A stretch of DNA of 53,500 bases from Symbiodinium natans (taxonomy: Eukaryota; Sar; Dinophyceae; Suessiales; Symbiodiniaceae), in NCBI GenBank assembly GCA_905221605.1, contig CAJNDS010002180.1, positions 64,001 to 117,500 on the forward strand, written 5' to 3'. The translations under genes were made by a program, and so were the position numbers. Positions 27,819 through 33,836 of this stretch are shown in pieces. Position 1 is the first letter of the stretch, and every line of letters begins with the position of its first letter. Below the pieces are notes generated by a model. That model saw nothing but the letters and a program-made list of their open reading frames with translations. It made no database searches and was not told where the DNA came from.

Positions 27819-29726
27819 ACCCTAAACCCTAAACCCTAAACCCTAAACCCTAAACCCTAAACCCTAAACCCTAAACCCTAAACCCTAAACCCTAAACCCT
27901 AAACCCTAAACCCTAACCCTAAACCCTAAACCCTAAACCCTAAACCCTAAGCCCTAAGCCCTAAGCCTTAAGCCCTAAGCCCTAAGCCCTAAGCCCTAAG
28001 CCCTAAGCCCTAAGCCCTAAGCCCTAAGCCCTAAGCCCTAAGCCCTAAGCCCTAAGCCCTAAGCCCTAAGCCCTAAAGCCTAAGCCCTAAAGCCTAAGCC
28101 CTTGGGAGACCAAGGCAGCACATCTTGCCAAGCCTGCTGGGCTGGCTGTTGCCGCGGGTGCGGCGTCTGCACGTCTCCACGCACGGGCGGACGATCCACT
28201 GGAACTTGGTGTGACTTGGTTTAGGACTTGGAGTGTGTTTTTGGGGTTAGTTTTAGGGTCGAAATAGTAGTTACTACTAGTATTCCTTTGGGGTCCCTTT
28301 TGTAGTATACTAGAATACCCCCAAAAGCCTTTTCTGAAAAATTCAGGCGCCGCCTATATTATATAGGGTTTTGGGGGGTGTTAAAGGGGGTTCGATGTCA
28401 TACATTTAGAGTATCTCCCAGAGAATCCCCAGAAAATTGGAGCCCCTGGAGTGCCCAACCCAGAGACTCCCGGAGTGCCCAACTCAGAGACTCCTGGAGT
28501 GCCCAGCCTCAGAGTCTGGCTGGAGTGCCCAACCCCGGAGACTGCCTGGAGTGCCCAGCCCAATTTTCCCAATCCCAATTTAGCAGAAAACCCTCAGTGC
28601 CAACCCCAGAGACTCCCTGGAGTGCCCAACCCTAGACACTGCCTGAAATGCCCAACCACAAAGACTGCCTGGGGTGCCCAACCCCAGAGATTCCCTGGAG
28701 TGCCCAACCCAGAGACTCCCTGGAGTGCCCAACCCCAGACTCCCTGGAGTGCCCAACCCTAGAGAGTGCCCAACCCCAATTGCAAGCAACAACTCTCATT
28801 TGCGCTCTTTCCTGTTAACGAGGAGCAAGGTGGGGATGTTCGAAGTACAAAAATTTATGCATATACATATGTACATACTGGGTGAGGCAAGTAATGAGGC
28901 CCCTGCCTCATAGCATCCCAGACATGCGCAAAGCTGACTCCAAGGAAGTCCCTGGAGAGCAGCGGGTGGTTTGTGGCAGCTCACTACCCAGCATGGCCCC
29001 CTGCTCGCGTAAACCCTAAACCCTAAACCCTGAACCCTGAACCCTGAACCCTAAACCCTAAACCCTAAACCCTGAACCCTGAACCCTAAACCCTAAACCC
29101 TAAACCCTAAACCCTAAACCCTAAACCCTAAACCCTAAACCCTAAACCCTAAACCCTAAACCCTAAACCTTCAAACCCTATACCCTACACCCTAAACCCT
29201 AAACTGCATGCTTTGGGAAGGGCGGGGAGTGAAGGCTGGATCCCAAAATAGTCCCTGTATGATCCGCAGTACATGGCCCCAAAGTAGTACCTACATGCAT
29301 AGCCCTAAGCCCTCTAAGCCCTAAGCCCTAAGCCCTAAACCCTAAACCCGAAACCCTAAACCCTAAACCCTAAACCCTAAGCCCTAAACCCTAAGCCCTA
29401 ATCCTTAACCCTAAAGCCCTAAAGCCTAGACCCAAGACCCAAAAGTCCAAACCATGCTTCGCCCCGAACCCCTAAACCCGAAGCCCTAGACCCTTAACCG
29501 TAAACCTTAAACCCTAAACCCGAAACCCTAAACCCCAAACCCTAAACCCTAAACCCCAAACCCTAAACCCGAAACCCCTAAACCCTAAACCCTATCTGCC
29601 CACCAGGTCGATGTCCGGCCTTAGAGACCTTGGCCTGGGCGAGTTCGTGACCAATGATGGCCACCTCAGCGCCGTGCCCCGGACGTCCTCCCCGCCGGCT
29701 CCGGCATGGTCGTATCTTCTCCAACG
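10418..29726 (+). CDS. FkbM-type methyltransferase-like gene, about eleven small exons
   Basis: Islands at 10418, 11110, 11663, 12892, 14813, 25802, 26548, 26857, 28119, 28960 and 29607 join in a single frame, mostly with GC or GA donors. The product follows the FkbM order: [11 protein letters not shown] and PCKYLES, then LDEEYLELADC, the SAM-site motif MAELGSGP, then LLLVEP, the acidic signature [29 protein letters not shown], and a [14 protein letters not shown] tail. FkbM-family proteins are SAM-dependent O-methyltransferases; the substrate here is unknown. A copia element occupies the intron between 14904 and 25802. The start codon and the last exon boundaries are unresolved. The family call rests on five motifs in the right order and matching phases. 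Confidence 0.72.
11110..11203 (+). CDS. FkbM-like gene exon
   Basis: Acceptor CTCACCAG|G. Encodes [18 protein letters not shown] then [13 protein letters not shown], ending in phase 2 at a GC donor (GAGTC|GCTC). Flanked by CCCTAAA on the left and TTTAGGG on the right. Confidence 0.65.
11663..11714 (+). CDS. FkbM-like gene exon
   Basis: Acceptor GAGCTGAG|G after a C/T-rich stretch. Encodes [17 protein letters not shown], ending at a GA donor (TTG|GAGCC) in phase 0. The LDEEYLE segment is typical just upstream of the SAM-binding motif in dinoflagellate members. Confidence 0.65.
12212..12640. repeat. 21-bp tandem repeats in direct-inverted-direct array
   Basis: About 19 copies of a 21-base unit (TTGCCTAAATCGACGAAGGA plus one base): nine forward copies (12212-12405), five reverse-complement copies (12420-12530), then five forward copies (12536-12640). 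The array could fold into long hairpins. Its CLNRRR/LPKSTKD translations are repeat artefacts. It lies in an intron of the FkbM-like gene. There are no unique spacers, so it is not a CRISPR array. Confidence 0.9.
12650..12820. repeat. AT-rich microsatellite (TAAA, AAATAT, AT)
   Basis: TAAA, ATAAAT and (AT)n stretches with no coding content, abutting the 21-bp array. Confidence 0.9.
12892..12982 (+). CDS. FkbM-like gene exon with SAM-binding motif
   Basis: Acceptor CACACCCAG|G. Encodes [19 protein letters not shown] then [16 protein letters not shown] matches motif I of class I SAM methyltransferases. Ends in phase 1 at a GC donor. Confidence 0.7.
13000..14800 (+). other. Intron of the FkbM-like gene
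   Basis: TTTAGGG variants (13000-13200), a run of CCTCA(C/T)AACC repeats near 13920-14020 and a TTTAGGG array at 14346-14410. The island 14062-14100 is open ([13 protein letters not shown]), but the flanking exons already join in phase without it. Confidence 0.4.
14813..14904 (+). CDS. FkbM-like gene exon
   Basis: Acceptor CTTCTGAG|G directly after a CCCTAAA array. Encodes [15 protein letters not shown] then [15 protein letters not shown]. The LLLVEP strand ends in the acidic residue expected to bind the SAM ribose. GC donor in phase 0; a G-rich tract follows. Confidence 0.65.
14934..15114. mobile_element. MITE-like element, family 1, with internal TTTAGGG
   Basis: Left end GGTTCAGGGTACTCTTCAAC pairs imperfectly with the right end TTGTAAGTACACGGAACC. 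A TTTAGGG block lies inside the element. Confidence 0.5.
15320..15428. mobile_element. MITE-like element, family 4, next to the copia insertion
   Basis: Right end TTTTCGGAAACCCC resembles the inverted ends of 52497-52598 and 38226-38338, which carry GGTTT(A/C)CGAAAAT-type ends. The copia element inserted in a CCCTAAA run five bases further on. Confidence 0.4.
15429..15433. repeat. Target site duplication CCCTA (left)
   Basis: CCCTA directly before the left LTR; matched by 25355-25359. The target lies in telomere-like repeat sequence. Confidence 0.8.
15434..15662 (-). repeat. 3' LTR of the copia element
   Basis: 229 bp, from TACGGGGGGCAACC to GCAGCTCCGCA on the plus strand, matching 25126-25354 base for base as far as I can read. 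The coding strand contains TTGGCTCAAG (15581-15590), equal to the last ten bases of the dinoflagellate spliced leader. Confidence 0.95.
15663..15675 (-). promoter_or_regulatory. Polypurine tract
   Basis: The coding strand reads AGGACAGGGGGAG directly before the TG that opens the 3' LTR, the position of the plus-strand primer. An 8-bp stem with a GTTT loop (15671-15690, GTCCTAGG arms) overlaps its 5' end. Confidence 0.8.
15664..15847 (-). other. Retroelement 3' untranslated region
   Basis: No ORF. Contains the palindrome at 15671-15690 next to the polypurine tract. Confidence 0.6.
15848..19642 (-). CDS. Retroelement Pol part 2: 2OG-oxygenase-like domain, reverse transcriptase, RNase H, C-terminal Cys/His tail
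   Basis: 1264 codons from a TTG (no ATG), overlapping the previous ORF in the -1 frame. It begins with the integrase C-terminal segment ([16 protein letters not shown]). Residues about 230-385 carry a double-stranded beta-helix signature: H298-x-D300, distal H366 and R375 ([28 protein letters not shown]). A coiled-coil-like stretch (440-570) precedes copia reverse transcriptase with LDISKAF (D656) and YVDD (766-769). RNase H shows D954, STAEAEL (E994/E996), TDS (D1032) and D1081. After it come hydrophobic segments (1114-1130, 1172-1192) and a Cys/His tail (C1220, H1222, C1227, C1241, H1243, C1244), which are unusual for copia. Confidence 0.88.
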   Translation of the reverse strand: MLGPDGTKKGRQWVDRTQPALLLGPCDDLPGGYWVEAQGTAKDPDELVLFPCTTIFSNIKEPPELELEGVVEEQEPSPPEHRLKGKKPALRFADEEGPPLPPPRDPPVHHRLKEKSPASSLRGHVGSLRLLRKRGESPPLEIFEDDMQGLGELEENADIEDNVPGDEYWPTCCSPHENAYLVCKSETAEEGTQLEKEEQKAKSMYERSMYDYVDCEELLEGIVYPKRVNRRGGINNWCTSTRALVLGHYTHGGVCGITKETHRRPWLCRYLASFVRHHNPEAKFSALQISCNAPVSLHRDSHNEKHCCNYVCGFGDYKDGQLWVEDEKVLEEGAEVVEQSYGKKVLPGKLVDIHWNFMSFFPRKLHGPMPWKGNRVSLTGYTPVFMERLSYKDRCYLLQCKFPLPEPQAEEGGKRKWLKMTLKETSLDDLAEEVDYAVFEAHQWALEEHLSIRRLIAEQECCILDEFHGSANESNEEKGSETREWLVKAKRAEEQLSKFLVKAAQVQQMVQENTALEAAEEVEFLQTKTIPTQEAMQELEKWRDSLSDEVKSLVKELEVVEPTTQEKLDKLAEEPNAPVIEYVPSLVVFTRKQGTGRRRARICACGNFISSTAATEYEGPRSLSRHSLYAPGLDSTTFRCQVRHAAHMVWIIAGLDISKAFLTAPMNRAQREGRLVVVQPPRAAVKLGLCTKEERWIVRKALYGLAESPAAWVEWRDQRLQGMSWVSKDGQAMSFQRSNADPSLFLIMAQEKPEGASKLVGTMGLYVDDFLMAGTMTVLREALEQIRKEWKTSEPEFCGPGCGDGFLKFLGVQIWYRNGSFFLNQEDFVRDLLNRRGYQIDETGKGSNLPMVKETPGEEEVDIPSLRAAQGAVGEFLWVAIKTRPDLAFCTSQLSLWTSRRPRFVVKKAEEVFRYLAATPTLGLTFGAIATCEKERNEVLRYGRGVKAVESYADASFAAGENEKSHSGAVVVWGDCPVMWATQRQSTVALSTAEAELHASIEGATMIQSCTPIIAALVGTGEESLQKVLYTDSVSTCSIIQYPAGSWRTRHLRIRAAGVRSLVDRGYMVIAHLRGEYMIADLLTKLMSGQVYAKQKALWGLQLLVQGTDLRRASLAMAVMMVAASLQGMATGGEEVSAAGFFCSEEGVCQVANTSTVMVLAQGIEMVINNSDLVAYLVAAIIIWELTWCLFRRLYKWLWIKKVVVIPASATLYTTVGGNCMHASSDCDVLRYSQPRAKTLCKHCLKDGWVVNAEFLGEERAAGT
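19465..22287 (-). CDS. Retroelement Pol part 1: protease, C5-methyltransferase-like domain, integrase
   Basis: Counted from GTG at 22287 (no ATG; the frame is open about 60 bases further up, overlapping gag, so a -1 shift or repair is implied). Protease motif LDSGASHPL at residues 97-105. Residues 294-540 resemble a DNA cytosine methyltransferase core: VAVHLFSG (motif I-like), VLELD, and VVGGPPCRT with Cys352 in the PC motif. Integrase follows: zinc motif H592-x4-H597...C604-x2-C607, then D631, D781 and E817, with exactly 35 residues between the last two ([15 protein letters not shown]). An acidic insert of about 60 residues (660-720) lengthens the first D-D interval. Past about residue 878 the frame loses homology and the protein continues in the next ORF. 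Confidence 0.85.
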   Translation of the reverse strand: MINGMCHVGAKSSLDQLLWFEHGCLVMDYKTAEKMVLHAERQRASWSHSQWRNGRADCGVGSSDATLLPKQGEGRGVCVLHVARVSDTNECSGMGMLDSGASHPLRSLRPGEQLPQQKVLVSLAVGSREMCITPGGTLVTPEMVDPLVPIGKASALVGLRVQWRGGKCTASHPVLGELRVRDLNGCPCLEKEVALQIIDEMDWCSPKQALKVARMVQGCPNTDNEVAVKTSLQSAARTASANEEEFVQACWRFLRWYYGDIPENMLMELLPRGDIAALPFNRHKRRRLARAKRVAVHLFSGKQKWHFPSRDVEVLELDLTKGGDLHNSSVWKYLLHLAAEGKVVAVVGGPPCRTVSRLRGEDGGPPVLRRRCGPERLGLKSLPWPHQELAQKDGVLLLKMLFLYDVAVHSRCGTAEVINGSSVFFGMESPGDPELIGKDFSQNGKTVLSAEDLVDGSPEGLSSPTFWSWPEVKSFCERYGMYAAHFDQGALGHALVKPTTFLVSDMELWESLEQVRVVVPWSATFASTLEERIGQSSVWARWAFGLVKRIRHRLAQWLQESDAERETAVSKKEEREGTLRRLTAEERAFRDHCLRGHIPFRRDCQICVSAAGKERRHLRRKYGDAYTLSLDLAGPYKCSKDAHQQKPRHAVIGVYQFPMLDPNVGRPPEKEEDADEVEDQVADEGAGVGEWLGDAVANFEEEDSAPVEPAPVLEAEVLKIQASEKSWKELKDHLTQPVRMINFVMVEPIVDKQQTTVLSAVQRMMVRLQRHGYPVLRIHSDRAGEFVNARFRSFCETRLIYRTTGDPGVPQTNGRAEACVGLFKRGVRSLLKEARLGPAYWALAARHWSMLRWQKAERELGLNPKALLPFGAQIQVNVVRGSCWVRMEQRKVGNGSIVRSLHFFWVHAMTYLVVIGWKLKGLQKIRMNWCYFPALRFFPI
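22284..25064 (-). CDS. Retroelement Gag-like protein with CCCH and CCHC fingers, ending in a protease-like domain
   Basis: About 926 aa from the first ATG (GCCATGG, 25064-25062); the frame is open ten codons further upstream. A disordered Ser/Pro/Gly-rich N-terminal half is followed by a helical capsid-like region (about residues 430-650). Next come a CCCH finger (C-x9-C-x5-C-x3-H, starting [11 protein letters not shown]) and a retroviral zinc knuckle C-x2-C-x4-H-x4-C ([14 protein letters not shown]). Near the C-terminus LVDTAATH aligns without gaps with the canonical LDSGASH protease motif of the next ORF. The protein should form the virus-like particle and bind genomic RNA. The TGA at 22286-22284 overlaps the GTG from which the next frame can be read, in the -1 frame. 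Confidence 0.85.
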   Translation of the reverse strand: MDMMRRRSEPGLSPTANEAEGNRGDGGEDRQQMVQALTDGREVAMIQPTPQVENEVVPVQAANPFWSERAQEEMRLRQSRPASLPASGGDRSGEGTRRPPSLPDLLGQEPAPVERPSSGLMGQMERGTIGGVQADEELIPDVSGEEQSEDMAVVKRALKELLVQTKELGNRLHRVEEKSYTSAASGSASRARSSGVVDANTAYPLGMTPEKQYLPGQVFYTDGMGGFWTVLPDGTWLPIEGYDLPKGCDLQSLPGSRKGDVQVEDEKEVPMMHVAEGKKPSRLPPLNYPMGGSASGGYASGPPGLTHVPIASVPSGVDGSAALVGNQPGFVSARETATQENSAGSGGYTMVDNVPYRWKMVAGKLELEKVPLTAVTPGIGHGLPQGPGGRVSLPPGAVVPRGMPITGDSSGTERPEALGKHVMSLPTLADYTPSNPTALGDWIAMIEPMLSSLTDTGRVWWQCVYSKAYQAYAKWLSVSPLERLGIKAELEGLKVVQTVHVLLEQRAVSLLLQAIPERLKTEIVSTRMLGSVMIFYKLLTVYQPGGANERSTMLNFLVQPSSATSISEAIKGVRQWAQWRSRLRELRASEPDATLLIKGLDALSSALLAKHPTVHFRVASFREKLGVDYSPTSETATQLAEMLQAEFELLLHSAGEQEVKQDSDAKKRARLNKAQKGTGDETEEGDKGKGKGKRYSGDGERPFCWIYGKTEAGCKFGSRCKFRHDKDSLERGRCFECGAIGHLQPQCPYKDGVSSNADSNPERNRSKGNSPKGGKGGKGAKWGNAKKAEVAEVGDEMANAGLDKGSASPSSPSTPNQVLAEALEVLKSMKLSSAQSASSGDPSVRMLCDSGLFQQEGRVALVDTAATHLARTLFPWECLPDTTVMVQSALGGVTMRITEKGTLIREDNGPLIIPLWLILEFGANLT
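25114..25125 (-). promoter_or_regulatory. Primer-binding site for a tRNA-Met half molecule
   Basis: Immediately inside the 5' LTR, the plus strand reads GGGCTCATAACC, the sequence of a methionine tRNA anticodon arm around CAT. The element RNA would therefore pair with the anticodon region rather than the tRNA 3' end. Drosophila copia uses this kind of half-tRNA-iMet priming. Confidence 0.75.
25126..25354 (-). repeat. 5' LTR of the copia element (promoter end)
   Basis: Same 229-bp sequence as the left copy. Transcription of the element should start here and run leftwards. No TATA-like box is evident. A spliced-leader-like TTGGCTCAAG lies at 25273-25282 on the coding strand. Confidence 0.95.
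25355..25359. repeat. Target site duplication CCCTA (right)
   Basis: CCCTA directly after the right LTR; the sequence continues as AACCCG and TTTAGGG repeats. Confidence 0.8.
25575..25737 (+). repeat. (CCCCTAAA)n then (CCCTAAA)n
   Basis: About 14 eight-base CCCCTAAA units, then seven-base CCCTAAA units, ending upstream of the FkbM-like exon at 25802. Confidence 0.95.
25802..25845 (+). CDS. FkbM-like gene exon
   Basis: First coding island after the retroelement. Acceptor GCGCTGCAG|G. Encodes [14 protein letters not shown] and ends in phase 2 at a GC donor (CACTC|GCCC). Phase matches both neighbours. Confidence 0.5.
26166..26262 (+). repeat. (GAAACCCCC)n variant array
   Basis: About ten tandem nine-base units GAAACCCCC in a C-rich region. 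Confidence 0.95.
26548..26593 (+). CDS. FkbM-like gene exon
   Basis: Acceptor TTGACCCAAG|G. Encodes [15 protein letters not shown] and ends at a GC donor (AAG|GCGTG) in phase 0. Confidence 0.5.
26857..26925 (+). CDS. FkbM-like gene exon with D-x-D/E-G-x-E signature
   Basis: Acceptor AAATCCAG|G. Encodes ALLASEDD then [15 protein letters not shown], the most diagnostic FkbM strand (typically D-[LF]-[VIL]-x-[IVA]-D-[IV]-[EQ]-G-x-E). GC donor in phase 0. Confidence 0.75.
27118..27137 (+). repeat. C20 homopolymer
   Basis: Twenty consecutive C bases. Confidence 0.9.
27152..27245 (+). repeat. Exact 47-bp tandem duplication
   Basis: The 47 bases at 27152-27198 (from TATAGTCTAAGCCCC to TTTAGAGCCGC) recur without change at 27199-27245. 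Confidence 0.95.
27258..28100 (+). repeat. Mosaic of telomere-variant arrays
   Basis: Blocks of distinct seven-base variants in series: CCCTAAA, CCCTGAA (27538-27568), CCCTAAG (27607-27692), CCCTCAA (27743-27820), CCCTAAA (27820-27945), CCCTAAG (27945-28075). Each variant is locally homogenised. The island 27362-27435 is open and might be an exon ([14 protein letters not shown]), weakly supported. Confidence 0.9.
28119..28210 (+). CDS. FkbM-like gene exon
   Basis: Acceptor CAAGGCAG|C, one of few without a G at exon position 1. Encodes [12 protein letters not shown] then [17 protein letters not shown]. The V-R-x-[LV]-H-[VI]-[SG]-T-H segment is typical of dinoflagellate FkbM proteins. GT donor. 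Preceded by a long CCCTAAG mosaic array. Confidence 0.7.
28444..28775 (+). repeat. Degenerate 26-33-bp repeats (CTGGAGTGCCCAACCC)
   Basis: About twelve imperfect repeats of a unit containing GAGACTCCCTGGAGTGCCC, open on both strands (PGVPNPET-like and LGTPGS-like translations). Probably a minisatellite within an intron, not a gene. Confidence 0.75.
28960..29008 (+). CDS. FkbM-like gene exon (tentative)
   Basis: Encodes [16 protein letters not shown], ending CGC|GTAAACCC where the donor merges into a CCCTAAA array. Phase fits the previous exon if its GT donor lies at 28211. Confidence 0.35.
29607..29726 (+). CDS. FkbM-like gene exon (3' part)
   Basis: Acceptor CCCACCAG|G (29606), or ones at 29624 or 29626. 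Encodes [15 protein letters not shown] then a Ser/Pro-rich tail, ending CG|GTTTAGGG. The F-x-[TND]-DG-x-L-x-x-x-P segment closes FkbM-like domains. The joining phase to the previous exon is not settled. Confidence 0.55.
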
Positions 29727-31169
29727 GTTTAGGGTTTAGGGTTTAGGGTTTAGGGTTTAGGGTTTAGGGTTTAGGGTTTTGAACTTTGAACTTTTTGGGT
29801 TTCCTTATTGAGTAGGAATAATAATGTTTAACCTTTTTTTCCCTTGGGTATTGGAGAAGTAAGGTATTGGTCCTAGACGCCGATGTCAACGGAGGCATCC
29901 ACAACCTTCACAGCCTCGCGGGTCGTAGAAGGTGGGGGCTTAGAAGACGGGTTCGAACCTTCTCTTGGGGTTCTGCAAACCCCACTGTTAAGCACCCATG
30001 AGCCTCCAAGGAAGCACCCCAAAATCCTAAAGCTAAACCCTAAACCCTAAATCCTAAACCCTAAACCCTAAACCCGAATTAAACTCCAAGGTATCTGGTT
30101 CTCAAAATAATTCGGGGGTACTCCTACTGTACCTGCTTCCTTCAACTAAAGCCGGGACACTCCAAGCTTGAGCCTCTGCTCCGCTTCCGGGGTTTAGGGT
30201 TTAGGGTTTAGGGTTTAGGGTTTAGGGTTTAGGGTTTAGGGTTTAGGGCTTAGGGCTTAGGGCTTTGATGCCCTGGAAACTTGAAGGGCGCAGGTTCCCG
30301 CGCTTCGGGCTTCGGGCCTCTGACATGTTTTGGAGGAAATTGTCGGTTTGAGGGGTTTGGGGTTTAGGGTTGAGGGCCGGTAGGGTTGAGCGCTTTTGGT
30401 GCTGCGCGTGGGAAGAGCCTTTGGGCACAGCCAGTTACTTGCTCTTGGTTCGTAGGGAAAGAGGGAAGGCAGCCAGTTGTAGTTATCATGACGGCCTAAA
30501 CCCTAAACCCTAAACCCTAAACCCTAAACTCTAAACCCTAAACCCTAAACCCTAAACCCTAAACCCTAAACCCCAAACCCCAAACCCCTCAGTCGAAAAG
30601 GCCGAAGCACCATGAAGCCACTTCGCGGTCGACCAGACTGCTGCCCATCACTTCAGGACATCGGGAGAACCCTAAAGCCGCCAAGACCTAAACCCTGAAG
30701 CCAAAAACCCTACGTGTTTCGGGGGGGTTTAGGGTTTAGGGTCTGGGGATCAGGGTTTCTAAACCCTGAAACCCTGAGAAACCCTAAGGCCCAACACCCA
30801 AGAGCTCTAACCCTAAACCTCAGCCATCAAAGATCTTCGAGACAGACTCCTTGCTCTCAGCTGGGTCTGGGGGGTTTCATTCACAATTTATTGGGGGGGG
30901 GGGGGGGGGGGGGGGGTGGGGGGGGTTTAGGCTTACGGTCGAAACATACCAAACCCTAAACCCTAAACCCTAAATCCTGAACCCTAGACCCTAAATGCTG
31001 AACCCTAAACCCTAAACCCGCCTAAACCCTAAACCCTAAATCCCTTGAACCCCAAATTTTAAGCACCAAATCCAATCGAAGAGGCCTAGCGGCCGCTCCC
31101 CAAGATTGTCGGCAGACACGAAGTCCCCTGTGGGGGTCCCCGGGTTCAGAGGGAGTTCCGAGGAAAGGT

Positions 31170-31660
31170 TCCATATGCTCCTGATGCGCGCCTGGGCCCC
31201 GCTGAGGATCCTGATGCGCGCCTTGGGCCCGGGGCTCGCGCCGCTGATGCTGATGACGCGCGCCCACGCAAGGCTTTCGCGGGGTGCTGAGAAACATCTC
31301 TACATGGGGTCCCCCAGCTGATGCTCATGCTGAGCGCCGCCCCAAGCTGATTCTCATGATGCGCGCCGCGCCGGGGCTCAGAGTAGCACCCTGGCGCATC
31401 CAGATGCTTAGGATGGCGATGGTTAACACGAAGAATGCCGACGCAATCACATGTGGAAAACATGCAAAAACACGTTTTTTGCGGCAGTTTCGTATTCGGA
31501 GCCACAAAAACGGCTCAGACCCGCCACGGAAGCAGAGACATGCTGGAGCTGCTGGCCGTCTCGGGGCCCCGGTGCCCAAGGCCAGCCTGGAAGGAAGGAA
31601 GCGGACCAACGGCCCTGATGATGCTCGCCAACATGGCCCTGATGATGCTCGCGAGGGGGG
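31170..31660. repeat. Degenerate CTGATG(C/A)(G/T)CGC repeat region
   Basis: Scattered copies of CTGATGCGCGCC / CTGATGATGCTCGCC and related GCTGATGCTCATGCT, open in several frames on both strands (MRAWAPL, LLMRA-like peptides). Looks like a decayed minisatellite; a repetitive coding exon cannot be excluded. Confidence 0.4.
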
Positions 31661-32204
31661 GTGACGCGGGATTGGCCGGGATGAGTAAGGATAATCCCAT
31701 CGTCAGAGCCTCAAAGGTTTCGGGTGTAGAGTTTTAGCGAGTTTCAAGGTTTTGGATCTCGTGCGGTTTCGGTTTTGGGGTGATACTAGAAAGGTCCATT
31801 CCAGGGAAGGGGGGGAGGGGGGGAGGGTGGGCAGGCGGGGGGGGGGGGGGAAAAACAACGCCCCTAACCAGGAAAAAAGGAGGCTTTCACCTCCAAAGCC
31901 CATCCAGCAAGCCGCCAGGGTCAGCAGACCTAAACCCTAAACCCTAAACCCTAAACCCTAAACCCTAAACCCTAAACCCTATACCCTATACCCTAAACCC
32001 TAAACCTTAAACCCTAAACCCCGAAACCCTCAAACCCCTTAGCTGCGTGCGGGCGCTCTCTAGGTGACCTAAGTCCCCAAATCCTAAGCATTAAACCTTA
32101 AGCTTTGTGCCCTAAATCCTAAACATCTCCTGCATACAGAGGATAGTAAAGTAAAGTAAAATAATTTTATTGAACTAAATTGAATTAAATCAAGTTAAAT
32201 TAAC

Positions 32205-32510
32205 ATTAGCTTATATTACATTATATTACATTATATTACATTATATTACATTATATTACATTATATTACATTATATTTCATTATATTCCATTATATTCCA
32301 TTATATTCCATTATATTGCATTATATTGCATTATATTGCATTATATTACATTATATTACAGTATATTACATTATATTACATTAGAATACATTATATGGCA
32401 TTATATTACATTATAGTACATTAGATTACATTTGAGTATATTATATTGTATTATATTTATATATATATATATATATATGTGTGTGTATATATATATATAT
32501 ATATTGAAAC
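32205..32510. repeat. (ATTATATTAC)n minisatellite and AT/TG microsatellite
   Basis: More than 20 ten-base ATTATATTAC-like units, with local variants (TTC, TCC, TGC) grouped in threes, followed by (TA)n and (TG)n. Confidence 0.9.
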
Positions 32511-32518
32511 CTCCAGTC

Positions 32519-32640
32519 GTTCGTGGGTAAGGGCAGAAATTTCGCGGGCAAGGGCCCGAATTTTTTCATGGGCAAGCTTCAGGGCCAGGCCTTGGCCGTT
32601 AGGGTTTAGGGCTGCTGCGCCTTGGGCTGTTTGAAGATAT
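32519..32640 (-). CDS. Possible minus-strand exon, coiled-coil-like
   Basis: The minus strand reads LALKLAHEKIRALAREISAL then THERLEVS, an amphipathic helix. On the plus strand it appears as imperfect repeats of a GGGCAAGGGC/GGGCAAGCTT motif. It may be a short repeat rather than a gene. Confidence 0.25.
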
Positions 32641-33747
32641 GTAGGATGCCGAACCCTAACTCCAGAGCCTCCGAACCAGACAGAGCCGACCATTGAGCCA
32701 AGCTTGAACCCTAAACCCTCAACAACGGGGGTGGGGGGCGGCGCCGGGGGTGGGCGTGGAGGGTTTTTGAGGGGTGCCAGAAGGGGGGAGTACGTTCATG
32801 CGCCCAAATAGTCGTAGAAAGACGGGCGCGCGCAACATCTTTTCCTGGCCTGGCCCTTAATCTTTACTATTTGCGCATACTTGTAATATAATTCACGCGT
32901 ATGCACAAATATTATTTTTCAGCAAGCATGTGCGTTCGTTTCACTCGCTTCGTGCCTTTATTATTGTATTCATTCACGGGCAAGCACATTATGTTTATTA
33001 GCCCGTGCACTATTAATAAGCGTATGAATAAAGTGTATTAGTGCCCGTATTAAATAAGACTTTTTGGGCGCACAAAAGACCCCTTAAAGCAAGTCTGTAT
33101 TGCGCGGCCTTTTACGCTCTCCAAGTTCACGGATTCTCTTCACGATGGTACCTTTATAACCTTCACGTGTAACCCCCTAAAAAGCCTTCTTACATGCACT
33201 AGCTACAAGCGTCGTCTGCACGTGAAATTAGGGGTCTTTTTGCAAGTTCTTTGGTGGGGAGGTGTCAGGGGGCTTGGGGGGGGGATCCCAGGAAAAGGGT
33301 GTCCAGGCCAAACAAAAAAGTCAAGGGTGCTTTATTGGGGTCCGTATTATAAGGGGATCCTACTACTTGGGGTCTATATTGGGGGTCCCCTAGTTTCGTA
33401 GACCCCCAGATGTTCTTCCCCCCCCATGCCTACCAGGCACCATGGTCCTTCAGCTCGCGCGGCGCGGGTTGCGGGTCCTCCACGGAAAAAGCTGCAGGGT
33501 CGGCGGAGGGATTTAGGGTTTTAGGGTTTAGGGCCCTACAGCCCCAGACGGGTATGAGTAACCCAGGATTTGAGGGACGCGTTCGGGGTGCAGTCAGGGC
33601 GCAGCTCCCACAAGATCTGCCGAAACCTCAAACTTGGGTTTAGGGTTTGGGGTTTAGGGATTTAGGGTTTAGGGTTTGGGGTATAGGGTTTAGGGTTTAG
33701 GGAGTAGGGTTTAGGGCTTCAAGCCCTAAACCCTAAACCCTCCACAG

Positions 33748-33836
33748 GAGCTCGCTGCCCTCGCATGACCTGGCTCCACGGGGCTGGCTTGGCGGCTTCC
33801 GGATGAGAGGAACTCGGGGAGCCCAATACCCCTTGG
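33748..33836 (+). CDS. Exon-like island, unassigned
   Basis: Acceptor CCTCCACAG|G after CCCTAAA repeats, donor TTGG|GTTGAGGG. One frame is fully open: SSLPSHDLAPRGWLGGFRM then RGTRGAQYPL. No family recognised. Confidence 0.4.

Larger units (their letters stand above)
29727..33740. other. Repeat-rich stretch between genes
   Basis: TTTAGGG arrays (29728-29776, 30189-30250), CCCTAAA arrays (30495-30590, 31930-31980), a G24-type tract (30893-30925), a CTGATG-rich segment (31170-31660), a 10-bp minisatellite (32205-32450) and an AT-rich segment (32800-33240). No gene is recognised with confidence. Confidence 0.5.

Noticed and set aside
28378-28792. Pro-rich ORF 28451-28762 and its Gly/Leu partner on the minus strand
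   Set aside because: Minisatellite open on both strands; no splice signals or domain.
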